From: Vreelandella boliviensis LC1
GTDB taxonomy: Bacteria > Pseudomonadota > Gammaproteobacteria > Pseudomonadales > Halomonadaceae
Direction: 5' to 3'
Assembly (NCBI RefSeq): GCF_000236035.1
Contig: NZ_JH393258.1
Location: 896,830-960,829 of the forward strand
Length of the DNA stretch: 64,000 bases
Shown: positions 53,152-61,718 of the stretch, piece by piece
Position numbering within the stretch: position 1 is the first letter of the stretch
Layout of the letters: each line of letters opens with the position of its first letter
Translations under genes and position numbers: made by a program
Notes under the pieces: generated by a model
Told to the model about the DNA's origin: nothing
What the model saw: only the letters and a program-made list of their open reading frames with translations
The model's database searches: none

Positions 53152-53165
53152 TTTTGTATACAAAA
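53152..53165. promoter_or_regulatory. TTTTGTATACAAAA palindrome downstream of uraD
   Basis: Perfect 14-bp palindrome, the longest of this type in the window, but located 60 bp after uraD and 410 bp before the phasin start, overlapping the A-run of a terminator. It may be a looping site or chance. Confidence 0.45.
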
Positions 53166-53193
53166 ACGCCGCACCCTTTGGGCGCGGCGTTTT
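53163..53193. terminator. Bidirectional terminator between uraD and the phasin gene
   Basis: AAAACGCCGC (53163-53172) and GCGGCGTTTT (53184-53193), usable in both directions. Confidence 0.85.
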
Positions 53194-53215
53194 AAGCGGT
53201 GGTGTACGGGTTAGA

Positions 53216-53575
53216 TCACTGTTTAACAGTCTCTACCGCTTTCTTAGTGGTTTCTTCTGCCATTTTCTGGCTGTCTTGAGCAAAGCTCTGGCCGATGGAA
53301 GTCACTTTTTCAGTGTCGCCCTTTACTCGCTCGATAAACTCGCCAGCCGTTTTTTGCTGGGTTTCCATGGCCTTTTTGAAGCTGTCCTGATCTTTTACAT
53401 CAAGCCAGGTACGCGCTTGTGCAATCGCCATATCCGAGTAGGCACGGGCAGCATCCAACTGAGCGCTAACCAGCTGATCATAGTAATCAAGCGCTGTCAG
53501 CGTGTAAGAGCGCATCGGTGAAACAAAAACGGTCTCAAACTGTTGCGTAGTTTTATCAGTAGTTTTATTCATCAT
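53216..53575 (-). CDS. Phasin-family protein
   Basis: 119-residue all-helical protein. Features FETVFVSPMRSYTLTALDYYDQLVSAQLDAARAYSDMAIAQARTWLDVKD and the C-terminal Thr/Lys-rich helix match the phasin (PhaP-like) family that coats polyhydroxyalkanoate granules. No pha synthesis gene is near. Good SD (GGAGG) before the first Met. Monocistronic. Confidence 0.78.
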   Translation of the reverse strand: MMNKTTDKTTQQFETVFVSPMRSYTLTALDYYDQLVSAQLDAARAYSDMAIAQARTWLDVKDQDSFKKAMETQQKTAGEFIERVKGDTEKVTSIGQSFAQDSQKMAEETTKKAVETVKQ

Positions 53576-53751
53576 AGTACCTCCAAGAGTGAGCTAGCAC
53601 ATAAACACGCCTTGATTGGCGGTTCTTAGCCAGGCTGTTGCCTCTGCTATCTCTAAAGCTAGCAGTGCTTTTTGTGCAGCGCAATATGATTTTTCCTCAT
53701 GCAGCACTTGCTCACTCGTAGGTAGTTAGAAAGGCTGACAGCAGCCTGCTA

Positions 53752-54441
53752 CTAGCGGTTACCGAACAAATGCTTACGCGCCTGCTCGTCCATTTCTACG
53801 CCCGCTTGGGGATTAACGTCTTCGACCAATGCGTAAGCTCGACGAACGGCAGGGCGTGCTTTGATCATGTCAAACCAGCGTTCTAGATCAGGAAACTCTT
53901 CTAAGGTTTGCCGCTGTTTTTCCCAAGGCACGATCCAGGGATAGATCGCCATATCAGCAATCGAGTAGTCATCGCCACCTACATACGTATGATGCGCCAA
54001 GCGCTGGTCTAACACGCTGTAAAGCCGGTTAGTTTCACGAACGTAGCGCTCAATGGCGTACTCAATCTTTTGCGGCGCATAGTGGCAAAAGTGGTGGTTT
54101 TGGCCTGCCATCGGGCCTAAACCGCCCATTTGCCAGTGCAGCCACTGCAACACGATATAGCGTTCGCGGCCTGCGGAGGGTAAGAAGAGGCCACTCTTAT
54201 CGGCCAAGTACTCGAGGATCGCGCCAGACTCGAACATCGACAGCGGCTGACCACCATCCTGTGGTGAGTGATCGACAATGGCAGGAATTCGGTTATTGGG
54301 GGCGATAGTGAGAAATTCAGGATCAAACTGCTCGCCTCGGCCAATGTTAATAGGCTTCACTCGATACGCCAGTTTGGCTTCTTCGAGCATAATGGAGATT
54401 TTATGGCCGTTGGGTGTTGTCCAGTAGTACAGGTCAATCAT
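53752..54441 (-). CDS. Glutathione transferase-like disulfide oxidoreductase, YfcG/YghU type
   Basis: 229-residue nu-class GST-like protein. N-terminal thioredoxin-fold MIDLYYWTTPNGHKISIMLEEA with the Thr-Pro-Asn motif (TTPN) near residue 8-11, then PNNRIPAIVDHSP, LSMFESGAILEYLADKSGLF and C-terminal MGGLGPMAGQNHHFCHYAP. Closely follows E. coli YfcG, a disulfide-bond reductase. ATG at 54441 preferred since AAGGAG lies 6 bp upstream; an ATG at 54447 abuts it. Confidence 0.88.
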   Translation of the reverse strand: MIDLYYWTTPNGHKISIMLEEAKLAYRVKPINIGRGEQFDPEFLTIAPNNRIPAIVDHSPQDGGQPLSMFESGAILEYLADKSGLFLPSAGRERYIVLQWLHWQMGGLGPMAGQNHHFCHYAPQKIEYAIERYVRETNRLYSVLDQRLAHHTYVGGDDYSIADMAIYPWIVPWEKQRQTLEEFPDLERWFDMIKARPAVRRAYALVEDVNPQAGVEMDEQARKHLFGNR

Positions 54442-54527
54442 TGCCATCTCCTTTAGGAAAACATTGATTCACTCGTAAGCCTATCAATGTTTTCTCATGT
54501 CATCAGGCGGCACATCGTTGTGCCGCC

Positions 54528-54568
54528 ACTATGTACGGCTAACACTTTGTACGGCTAACACTATGTAC
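54528..54568. repeat. 16-bp tandem repeat at the 3' end of the second GST gene
   Basis: ACTATGTACGGCTAAC (54528-54543), ACTTTGTACGGCTAAC (54544-54559) and a partial third unit to the stop codon. Just left of it an inverted repeat GGCGGCACA/TGTGCCGCC (54507-54528) could be a terminator without T-run. Confidence 0.75.
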
Positions 54569-55260
54569 TATATATCGCGAACAGTCAGCGCACTGCTTGC
54601 AGCACCATCGTGGATGCTCAACATACGCTTGAACCACTCGTCTACCGGGTCACCGGGCTCGACCACTGCCTGAGTAGATACAACGTGAGCCCACATCATA
54701 CTGCCAAACAGCAGGTAATCTGAGCCGCTGGGGGAATCGCCGTCTAAAAAGCGGCTTTCGCGCAGTAAATCGCGCACTGGCGCTAGCGCCTGTTTAAGCT
54801 GCTGCTTACCCTGTTCGGGTTGGTGAAACTCTTCCAGCGTGCAACCAAACCGCTCCTCACGGGTTTTGCGGAAATAGCCACGGTCATCTGGGTGTACTGC
54901 CGCGAACAAATCCATGGCGATAATGCGGAATAACGCAGGATTCATGCTGCGCTCGACGAAGTATTTGAACAGTAATACTCGCTGATAGCTGACGCCCTCG
55001 CCCAACACTGGTGCCTCGGGATACGTCTTATCCAGGTAGCGCATGATTTCGAAGCTGTCAGTGACAACTTGCTCGCCGTCGCACAGCACCGGCACTTTGT
55101 CGTAGTCGGCAAACTCCAGCGCTTTTTTATCGAGGAATCGCCATGCCACGGTGGTGAATTCCAGCCCTTTATGTGCAAACGCCATACGTACGCGCCAGCA
55201 GAAAGGTGAGAAGCGTAGCCGTTCGTCCCGGCCGCACAGATCATAGAGCTTTAGTGCCAC
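54568..55260 (-). CDS. Glutathione S-transferase family protein
   Basis: About 230-residue protein with a GST N-terminal fold (LKLYDLCGRDERLRFSPFCWRVRMAFAHKGLEF; KVPVLCDGEQVVTDSFEIMRYLDKTYPEAP) and an all-helical C-terminal half. Start is uncertain: GTG at 55260 has GGAGG at 8 bp spacing, while the ATGs at 55266 and 55287 are less well placed. The active-site region reads FSPFCWRVRMA, with Ser/Cys candidates. Substrate unknown. Confidence 0.8.
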   Translation of the reverse strand: MALKLYDLCGRDERLRFSPFCWRVRMAFAHKGLEFTTVAWRFLDKKALEFADYDKVPVLCDGEQVVTDSFEIMRYLDKTYPEAPVLGEGVSYQRVLLFKYFVERSMNPALFRIIAMDLFAAVHPDDRGYFRKTREERFGCTLEEFHQPEQGKQQLKQALAPVRDLLRESRFLDGDSPSGSDYLLFGSMMWAHVVSTQAVVEPGDPVDEWFKRMLSIHDGAASSALTVRDI

Positions 55261-55287
55261 TGTCATAACCTCCGTGTGGTTGACCAT

Positions 55288-55646
55288 TGTTAGTAAAAAG
55301 TACTACGCCGATAACAATGAGCATAAGTCACCTATGACGCAAGCGATGCAACCGGCTTGATCTGTACTTATTCTTTGGCTGACAACTGTACTGTCTATTA
55401 GTCTAATGAACCCGCTGAGTACTTTTCCTCTTAAAATTTTTAAAAATAGAATAAAAACAATTAACTAGAAAAACAAAAGTCATGAAAATCCATGTTCCGA
55501 ACGAGCGTTAAACTGGTAAGACCAATTTTCCAATGTAGTCATATGGTTAGCCTAATCGTATCTTTCACCTACACCCGACTGGCGGTACGACTGTCAGACG
55601 GTTATTGCGGAGCATACCAAATCAATAACAAGGGGCAGTTCCTTCC
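55288..55646. other. Intergenic region upstream of the lactate/glycolate permease
   Basis: About 359 bp. The middle (55420-55500) is AT-rich, and a GntR(FCD)-type palindrome lies at 55513-55525. No small gene is evident. Confidence 0.55.
55513..55525. promoter_or_regulatory. GlcC/PdhR/LldR-type operator upstream of the permease
   Basis: CTGGTAAGACCAATT matches the TTGGTnnnACCAA-type palindrome of PdhR/GlcC/LldR regulators. A nearly identical site lies between glcC and glcD (58905). Confidence 0.6.
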
Positions 55647-57338
55647 ATGAACGAAACGACACTTGCACTTCTGGCCTTTTTGCCGCTGTTGCTGGCCGGT
55701 ATTTTGCTCATAGGGTTTAAAATACCTGCCAAGATAGCGATGCCTATTGTTTTTCTGACCGCCGCCATTATTGGCTTAACCGCTTGGGACATGTCATTTA
55801 GTCGCGTAGCGGCGTCGACTATTCAGGGCTTGATCCAGACCGCCGGTCTTTTATGGATCATCTTTGGCGCTATCTTGCTGCTTAACACCCTTAAGCACTC
55901 CGGTGGTATTACCGCTATCCGTAACGGCTTTTCGGACATTAGCCCTGACCGCCGCATACAGGCGCTGATAGTTGCTTGGCTGTTCGGTTGCTTTATCGAA
56001 GGGGCTTCAGGCTTCGGCACACCAGCTGCGGTTGCTGCACCATTGATGGTCGCTCTTGGCTTCCCGGCGCTTGCGGCGGTGGTCGTGGGTATGATGATTC
56101 AATCAACGCCGGTCTCGTTTGGTGCAGTGGGCACGCCTATTGTGGTTGGGGTCGGTAGTGGCTTGGATCGCGCCGGTATTAGTGCCGAGCTTGACTCGGT
56201 AGGCTCTAGCTGGGATGTCTTCTTCCAGCTAGTCACCAGTGAAGTGGCAATTACTCACGGTATCGTGGGCATTTTAATGCCGCTGATCCTAGTCACTGTG
56301 ATGGTGCGTTTCTTCGGCGCCAACCGCTCCTGGAAAGAGGGGCTGTCGATCACCCCCTTCGCTATTTTTACCGGTATTGCATTCTCGGTACCTTACATGC
56401 TGGTAGGTGTATTGCTAGGGCCTGAATTCCCTTCAATGATCGGCGCCATGGTGGGCTTGGCGATCGTCGTACCCGCTGCCAAACGTGGCTTCTTGATGCC
56501 TAAAGACACTTGGGACTTTCCCGAGTCCTCTTCTTGGCCAGACGAGTGGATCGGCAACCTGCAGATCAAGCTTGATGACGTTGTCGGCAGAGCGCCGATG
56601 TCCACCTTTAAAGGCTGGGTACCCTATGTGCTGCTCGCCCTGTTTTTGGTGGCCTCTCGTACCATCGAGCCCCTTAAAGCAGCGCTTACCTCGATTAACC
56701 TCAGTTGGAATAATATTCTAGGCGAAGCGGGCGTCAGCGGTGGCGTTCAGCCGCTCTATCTGCCGGGCGGTATTATCATTGCCGTGGTCATCGTCACCTA
56801 CTTCTTGCATCGTATGAACCCGCAAAAGATCAGCGCGGCGGTGTCTGAATCAACCAAAACGATTTTTGGTGCAGGTTTCGTATTGATCTTTACCGTGCCT
56901 ATGGTGCGCATTTTGATCAACTCCGGCGTTAACGGCGCGGATCTTGTCTCAATGCCGGTGATGATGGCCCAGGCAGTGGCCGACAGCGTGGGCGGCATTT
57001 ATCCCTTCTTTGCCCCAGCCGTCGGGGCGATGGGCGCCTTCATTGCAGGCTCCAACACGGTATCTAACCTGATGCTGGCGGAATTCCAGTTCAGCGTTGC
57101 CCAGACCCTGGGGCTTTCCACGGCTATGATGGTAGCAATGCAGGCAGTCGGCGCGGCGGCAGGTAATATGATCGCCATCCATAACGTGGTCGCCGCATCG
57201 GCAACGGTTGGATTGCTAGGCCGCGAAGGTGCAACGATCCGTAAGACGATCCTGCCAACGATCTACTACCTCATCTTTGCTGGCATCATCGCACTAATTG
57301 CGTTCTACGTAATTGGCATAACCGATCCATTGATGTAA
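55647..57338 (+). CDS. L-lactate/glycolate permease (LctP family)
   Basis: 563-residue, ~13-14-TM carrier of the LctP family (LldP, GlcA). Features: [77 protein letters not shown] and [19 protein letters not shown]. Given the shared operator and the glcDEFG genes 3.4 kb away, glycolate is the likelier physiological substrate here, with lactate also possible. Confidence 0.92.
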   Translation: MNETTLALLAFLPLLLAGILLIGFKIPAKIAMPIVFLTAAIIGLTAWDMSFSRVAASTIQGLIQTAGLLWIIFGAILLLNTLKHSGGITAIRNGFSDISPDRRIQALIVAWLFGCFIEGASGFGTPAAVAAPLMVALGFPALAAVVVGMMIQSTPVSFGAVGTPIVVGVGSGLDRAGISAELDSVGSSWDVFFQLVTSEVAITHGIVGILMPLILVTVMVRFFGANRSWKEGLSITPFAIFTGIAFSVPYMLVGVLLGPEFPSMIGAMVGLAIVVPAAKRGFLMPKDTWDFPESSSWPDEWIGNLQIKLDDVVGRAPMSTFKGWVPYVLLALFLVASRTIEPLKAALTSINLSWNNILGEAGVSGGVQPLYLPGGIIIAVVIVTYFLHRMNPQKISAAVSESTKTIFGAGFVLIFTVPMVRILINSGVNGADLVSMPVMMAQAVADSVGGIYPFFAPAVGAMGAFIAGSNTVSNLMLAEFQFSVAQTLGLSTAMMVAMQAVGAAAGNMIAIHNVVAASATVGLLGREGATIRKTILPTIYYLIFAGIIALIAFYVIGITDPLM

Positions 57339-57369
57339 CCGTAAAACTCGTTAGCGAGTGTTTAAACGC

Positions 57370-57397
57370 AAACCCCCAGGCTTTAGGCCGGGGGTTT
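57370..57397 (+). terminator. Terminator after the permease gene
   Basis: AAACCCCC (57370-57377) and GGGGGTTT (57390-57397), GC-rich stem followed by a short T-rich stretch. Confidence 0.75.
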
Positions 57398-57444
57398 GTG
57401 GTTTTAGCTCAACGTTCAAGCCCTGCTTATTGTTTGTTTAAGCG

Positions 57445-57969
57445 CTAGCCGATGCGTTTAAGTTCTTGGCTGTGGAGCTTGCCACGCTCTACGTAGCTTT
57501 GGGCGTTCTTTTTCAAACCTGCCACCGCTTCTGCAGAAAGCTCTCTTACTACACGGGCGGGCGAACCCACGATTAACGAATTAGGCGGAAATATCGCGCC
57601 CTCCTTAATAAAAGCCCCCGCCCCCACCAGGCTGTTTTCGCCGATCACCGCACCGTTAAGCACCACCGCTTGAATACCGATTAAGCAGCCATCACCCACG
57701 GTGCAGCCATGCAACATGGCTTGATGCCCGACCGTCACGCCTTTACCTACTTTGAGAGGAAAACCGGGATCGGCATGCAGTACCGCGCCATCCTGAATAT
57801 TGCTCTCTTCACCAATTTCCAAGTGATCGGTATCACCACGCAGCACGGCCTGATACCACACGCTTGAGCGCGCTTTTAACGTTACCTGGCCGATCACATC
57901 CGCGGTGTCGGCAATATAGACATCGTTATGGATGTCAGGCTGGTGCTCGCCGTATTGGTAAATGGCCAC
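57445..57969 (-). CDS. Gamma-carbonic anhydrase family protein (YrdA/PaaY-like)
   Basis: 174-residue left-handed beta-helix hexapeptide protein. GTG at 57969 has AGGAG 6 bp upstream and gives the family start AIYQYGEHQPDIHNDVYIADTADVIGQV; a longer frame from 58047 overlaps glcC. The three zinc-ligand histidines are expected in GAVLHADPG and VGHQAMLHGC, both present. Enzymatic activity of such homologues is variable. Confidence 0.88.
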   Translation of the reverse strand: MAIYQYGEHQPDIHNDVYIADTADVIGQVTLKARSSVWYQAVLRGDTDHLEIGEESNIQDGAVLHADPGFPLKVGKGVTVGHQAMLHGCTVGDGCLIGIQAVVLNGAVIGENSLVGAGAFIKEGAIFPPNSLIVGSPARVVRELSAEAVAGLKKNAQSYVERGKLHSQELKRIG

Positions 57970-58030
57970 GTTAATCTCCTGAGGTGTTGTTGGTTTATTA
58001 ATGATTGTTGTTGGCGTTTTAATGATTGAG

Positions 58031-58810
58031 CTACAGCCACTCTTCAAGGCGCATGGATGAACGCTCTAGCCGTTCGTGCTCCTCCTCTAAATCGCGCAGC
58101 AGCTGGGTAATACTGGTCAGGTGCTCCAGCGCCACCTGTTCTGCCTGCTCCGCCTCGCCGCTGATGACCGCCTCATGCAACTGCGCATGCTGCTGGTTGA
58201 TCATCGCCCTGGGCGCTGGCAAGTGATAGAGGTGTTTGACCGAAGCAAATACCGAGCTAAGCAGTAAATCGGTCAGGCTCTGCAGCGTATGCACCAGCAC
58301 CGGGTTGTGGGACGCCTGGGAAACCGCTAGGTGAAAGGCGTGATCTAGCCTGGCTAGACGCTCGACATCAATGGTGTCTGCGCTTTCCGCGTAGTCAGCC
58401 ATTTCACGATAGCGCCGGGTAATCAGCACCCGGTCGACGGAGGTGCCACGGCTTGCGGCTAACCGCGCCGACTCCCCTTCCAGCAGGGCGCGCACTTCTA
58501 ACAGGTCAAACAGCGTGCGCGGATGGTCTTTAAACAGATGCATCAACGGACTCTGGCTGCCCACCGGCAAAAGCGTGGCGACCGTTGAACCGTGGCCCTG
58601 GCGGGTATCGATAATCCCCTTGCTACGCAGAATCCTTAACCCCTCACGCAGCGAAGCGCGGGAGACGCCCAGCCTGTCACACAGCCGCCGCTCAGAAGGT
58701 AGAAGTTGGCCGGGGCGAAAAACCCCATCAAGAATCAGCCGCTCAAGCCGGGTGGCCACGTGTTCTGGCATTCGCTGGCCGGGTGTCAATGCTTGATGCT
58801 CCGCTGGCAT
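58031..58810 (-). CDS. glcC: GlcC-like GntR regulator with FCD domain
   Basis: 259-residue regulator from the ATG at 58810 (the frame extends to 58879 but the upstream part is not family-like). Winged helix about 12-75 (LERLILDGVFRPGQLLPSERRLCDRLGVSRASLREGLRILRSKGII), FCD domain about 95-235 (LFDLLEVRALLEGESARLAA, LDHAFHLAVSQASHNPVLVHTL). Divergent from glcDEFG with a matching palindrome in between; likely a glycolate-responsive activator. Confidence 0.87.
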   Translation of the reverse strand: MPAEHQALTPGQRMPEHVATRLERLILDGVFRPGQLLPSERRLCDRLGVSRASLREGLRILRSKGIIDTRQGHGSTVATLLPVGSQSPLMHLFKDHPRTLFDLLEVRALLEGESARLAASRGTSVDRVLITRRYREMADYAESADTIDVERLARLDHAFHLAVSQASHNPVLVHTLQSLTDLLLSSVFASVKHLYHLPAPRAMINQQHAQLHEAVISGEAEQAEQVALEHLTSITQLLRDLEEEHERLERSSMRLEEWL

Positions 58811-58904
58811 GACGGTCACTCTCGTTAAACTGTTGTCCCAGCTTGCCACTACTCGCAGAAGAAGGCATCTCTGTTTCACTGCTATATCACGGTGTCGACT
58901 AATT

Positions 58905-58920
58905 ACTGGTCAGACCAATG
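58905..58920. promoter_or_regulatory. GlcC-type operator in the glcC/glcD divergent region
   Basis: ACTGGTCAGACCAATG, a TGGTCnGACCA palindrome closely matching that upstream of the permease. It lies 106 bp before glcD and 95 bp from the glcC start. Confidence 0.65.
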
Positions 58921-59025
58921 CACCACGATCTAGACAGGCGGGTAAAAAAAGCCCAAATTGAGGCCATGTTATCTACAGACCGTTTTAGCCTTTACCTTTA
59001 ACGATAATAAGCATGGGATGTCGTA

Positions 59026-60525
59026 ATGAATATCCTCTTTGATGAGCGCCTGGACGGCAAACTGGTTCAGCGCGATAAAAGCGAGGTTTTAACCGACCTG
59101 CAACAAGCTGTTCCCGACATGACGCTGCTGCATCGCGAAGAAGACCTACGCCCCTTTGAGTGCGATGGGCTGGCGGCCTATCGCGTGCTACCTATGCTGG
59201 TGGCGCTGCCTGAAACCTTTGACCAGGTGAAAGAGCTACTCAAGCGCTGCCATGCCCTTAGCGTGCCCGTGGTCACCCGTGGCGCAGGCACCGGGCTTTC
59301 TGGCGGTGCGCTGCCGCTGGAACAGGGCGTGCTGTTAGTGATGTCGCGCTTTAACCAAATTCTCAAAGTCGACCCTGATGCCCGCCTGGCGAGGGTTCAG
59401 CCCGGCGTGCGCAATCTGGCAATTTCTGAAGCCGCTGCGCCTTACGGCCTCTACTACGCACCGGACCCATCTTCGCAAATTGCCTGCTCCATCGGCGGTA
59501 ATGTGGCGGAAAATGCTGGCGGCGTGCATTGCCTAAAATATGGCCTGACGGTACATAACGTCATGCGCGTGGATGTGCTCACCATCGAGGGCGAGCACAT
59601 GACCCTGGGCGCTGAGTCTTTTGATGCACCGGGCTTTGATCTGCTGGCATTGATGAACGGCTCAGAGGGCATGCTCGGCGTCGTCACGGAAATCACCGTC
59701 AAGCTACTGCCTAAACCGGAAACCGCCAAAGTGCTGATGGCGAGCTTCGATGACATTGAGAAAGCCGGGCGCGCCGTCGGCGATATCATTGCCGCAGGCA
59801 TAATTCCTGGTGGCCTGGAGATGATGGATAAATTGGCGATTAAAGCCGCCGAAGATTTCATCAAAGCAGGCTACCCAGTGGAAGCAGAAGCAATTCTGCT
59901 CTGCGAGCTGGATGGCGTTGAAGCCGACGTGGATGACGACTGCGATACCGTACGCCGCGTACTGGAAGCCGCGGGCGCCACCGATATTCAGCAGGCTCGC
60001 GATGAAGCCGAGCGCGCCAAGTTCTGGGCTGGGCGGAAGAACGCCTTCCCTGCGGTGGGCCGTATGTCCCCGGATTACTACTGCATGGATGGCACTATCC
60101 CCCGCCGCGAGCTCCCTCGCGTGCTTAAAGGCATTGCCGCGCTTTCCGAAGAGAGCGGCCTAGCGGTGGCCAACGTGTTCCACGCCGGCGATGGCAATAT
60201 GCATCCGCTGATCCTGTTTGATGCCAATAAAGAGGGCCAGTTGGCGCTTGCCGAAGAGGTGGGCGGCAAGATTCTTGAGCTCTGCGTAGCCGCGGGCGGT
60301 TCGATCACCGGTGAGCATGGCGTTGGGCGCGAAAAGATCAATCAAATGTGCAGCCAATTCCAGGCGGATGAAATCAGCGTTTTTCATGCCTTAAAAGCCG
60401 CCTTTGATCCACAGCGACTGCTCAACCCCGGCAAAAATATCCCAACCCTGGCGCGCTGCGCCGAGTTTGGCGCTATGCATGTGCATAACAACGAACTACC
60501 GCACCCGGAGCTGCCGCGTTTCTAG
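59026..60525 (+). CDS. glcD: Glycolate oxidase FAD-linked subunit GlcD
   Basis: 499-residue FAD subunit oxidising glycolate (and D-lactate) to glyoxylate. PCMH FAD-binding domain about 50-230 with VTRGAGTGLSGGALPL and APDPSSQIACSIGGNVAENAGG; C-terminal FAD-oxidase domain with NVFHAGDGNMHPLILFD and SITGEHGVGREKINQM. First gene of glcDEFG. Confidence 0.95.
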   Translation: MNILFDERLDGKLVQRDKSEVLTDLQQAVPDMTLLHREEDLRPFECDGLAAYRVLPMLVALPETFDQVKELLKRCHALSVPVVTRGAGTGLSGGALPLEQGVLLVMSRFNQILKVDPDARLARVQPGVRNLAISEAAAPYGLYYAPDPSSQIACSIGGNVAENAGGVHCLKYGLTVHNVMRVDVLTIEGEHMTLGAESFDAPGFDLLALMNGSEGMLGVVTEITVKLLPKPETAKVLMASFDDIEKAGRAVGDIIAAGIIPGGLEMMDKLAIKAAEDFIKAGYPVEAEAILLCELDGVEADVDDDCDTVRRVLEAAGATDIQQARDEAERAKFWAGRKNAFPAVGRMSPDYYCMDGTIPRRELPRVLKGIAALSEESGLAVANVFHAGDGNMHPLILFDANKEGQLALAEEVGGKILELCVAAGGSITGEHGVGREKINQMCSQFQADEISVFHALKAAFDPQRLLNPGKNIPTLARCAEFGAMHVHNNELPHPELPRF

Positions 60526-60609
60526 CTGCGAGCCAAGTTAAGTAAAAAGCCGGCCAAGATAATAATTAGCCAAGACGAATAATGGAAAAGACCAATAGTG
60601 GGAAAGACC

Positions 60610-61704
60610 ATGACTGAACGAGCGATTGCCGACCGCGATATCGCTGACGCCCTATGTGAACAGGTGCGCAGCGCTTATGACGCGCGCACACCGCTGCGCA
60701 TTGTAGGTGGAGACACACGCGCCTTTTATGGCCGACCGGTGGAAGGCCAAGCACTGCAGATGGCCGAACACAGTGGCATTGTCAGCTACGACCCGGTGGA
60801 GCTGGTGGTGACCGTGCGCGCTGGCACGCGGCTTAGCGACCTGCAGGAAGTACTGGCGGAGAAACACCAAATGCTGGGCTTTGAGCCCCCCATGTTTGGT
60901 GAGGCTTCCACCATTGGTGGCGCCGTGGCCACCGGCCTCTCCGGCCCACGCCGCCCCTGGGCAGGCGCAGCCCGGGACTTTGTGCTGGGCACGAGAATCA
61001 TCACCCAAGAGGGTAAGCTGCTCCGCTTTGGCGGCGAAGTGATGAAAAATGTCGCTGGTTACGACCTGTCGCGCCTGATGGCAGGCGCCCAGGGAACGCT
61101 CGGCGTATTGACCGACATCTCCTTTAAAGTGCTGCCTATTCCAACCGCGACGCACAGCCTACGCTTAGCCGTTGGGCTGGATGAGGCGCTCAAAAAACTC
61201 GCCGAGCTGGGTCGAAAGCCGCTGCCGATTACTGCCGCCGCTTGGCACCAAGGCAAACTGTTTTTGCGCTTGGAAGGCGGCAAAAGCTCTGTGGCCGCCA
61301 CCCAGGCAAGCCTGGGTGGTGAGCCGCTCGATGCCAGCTTCTGGCGCGAGCTGCGCGACCATACCTACGCTTTCTTCGCCTGTAACGACGGCCAGGCGCT
61401 GTGGCGATTGTCACTACCGCCCAACACCGCACCGCTCGCGCTGGATATTCCCGAGGCCGATATTTTTTACGATTGGGCGGGCAGCCAACGCTGGGTGAAA
61501 ACCACCCTGGATGCCAGCACGCTGCGCGATGCCTGCAGCGCAGTGGGTGGTCATGCCACCTGCTATACCCCGCAGGCGCAAAGCGGCGTCGCAGAGCCGT
61601 TCACACCGCTAAATGCCGTAGTGGAAAAATATCATCGTAATCTAAAGGCGGAGCTGGATGCCCATGGCATTTTTAACCCCGGTCGTCTTTATGCGGCGTT
61701 TTAA
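60610..61704 (+). CDS. glcE: Glycolate oxidase FAD-binding subunit GlcE
   Basis: 364-residue FAD-binding subunit. Features: RIVGGDTRAFYGRPVEGQ, EHSGIVSYDPVELVVTVRAGTRLSDLQEVLAE, FGEASTIGGAVATGLSGPRRPWAGAARDFVLG and GEVMKNVAGYDLSRLMAGAQGTLGVLT. ATG at 60610 preferred (GGGAAAG 4-10 bp upstream); an in-frame GTG at 60598 adds four residues. Needed with GlcD and GlcF for activity. Confidence 0.94.
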   Translation: MTERAIADRDIADALCEQVRSAYDARTPLRIVGGDTRAFYGRPVEGQALQMAEHSGIVSYDPVELVVTVRAGTRLSDLQEVLAEKHQMLGFEPPMFGEASTIGGAVATGLSGPRRPWAGAARDFVLGTRIITQEGKLLRFGGEVMKNVAGYDLSRLMAGAQGTLGVLTDISFKVLPIPTATHSLRLAVGLDEALKKLAELGRKPLPITAAAWHQGKLFLRLEGGKSSVAATQASLGGEPLDASFWRELRDHTYAFFACNDGQALWRLSLPPNTAPLALDIPEADIFYDWAGSQRWVKTTLDASTLRDACSAVGGHATCYTPQAQSGVAEPFTPLNAVVEKYHRNLKAELDAHGIFNPGRLYAAF

Positions 61705-61718
61705 TCAGGAGAGCTGAC

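Noticed and set aside
53152..53165. Treating the longest TTTTGTATACAAAA palindrome as a promoter operator
   Set aside because: It lies at the 3' end of uraD against a terminator and no promoter faces away from it; kept only as a possible distal site.
55288..55646. Sigma-54 (-24/-12) promoter for the permease
   Set aside because: No GG-N10-GC pair in the right place was found.
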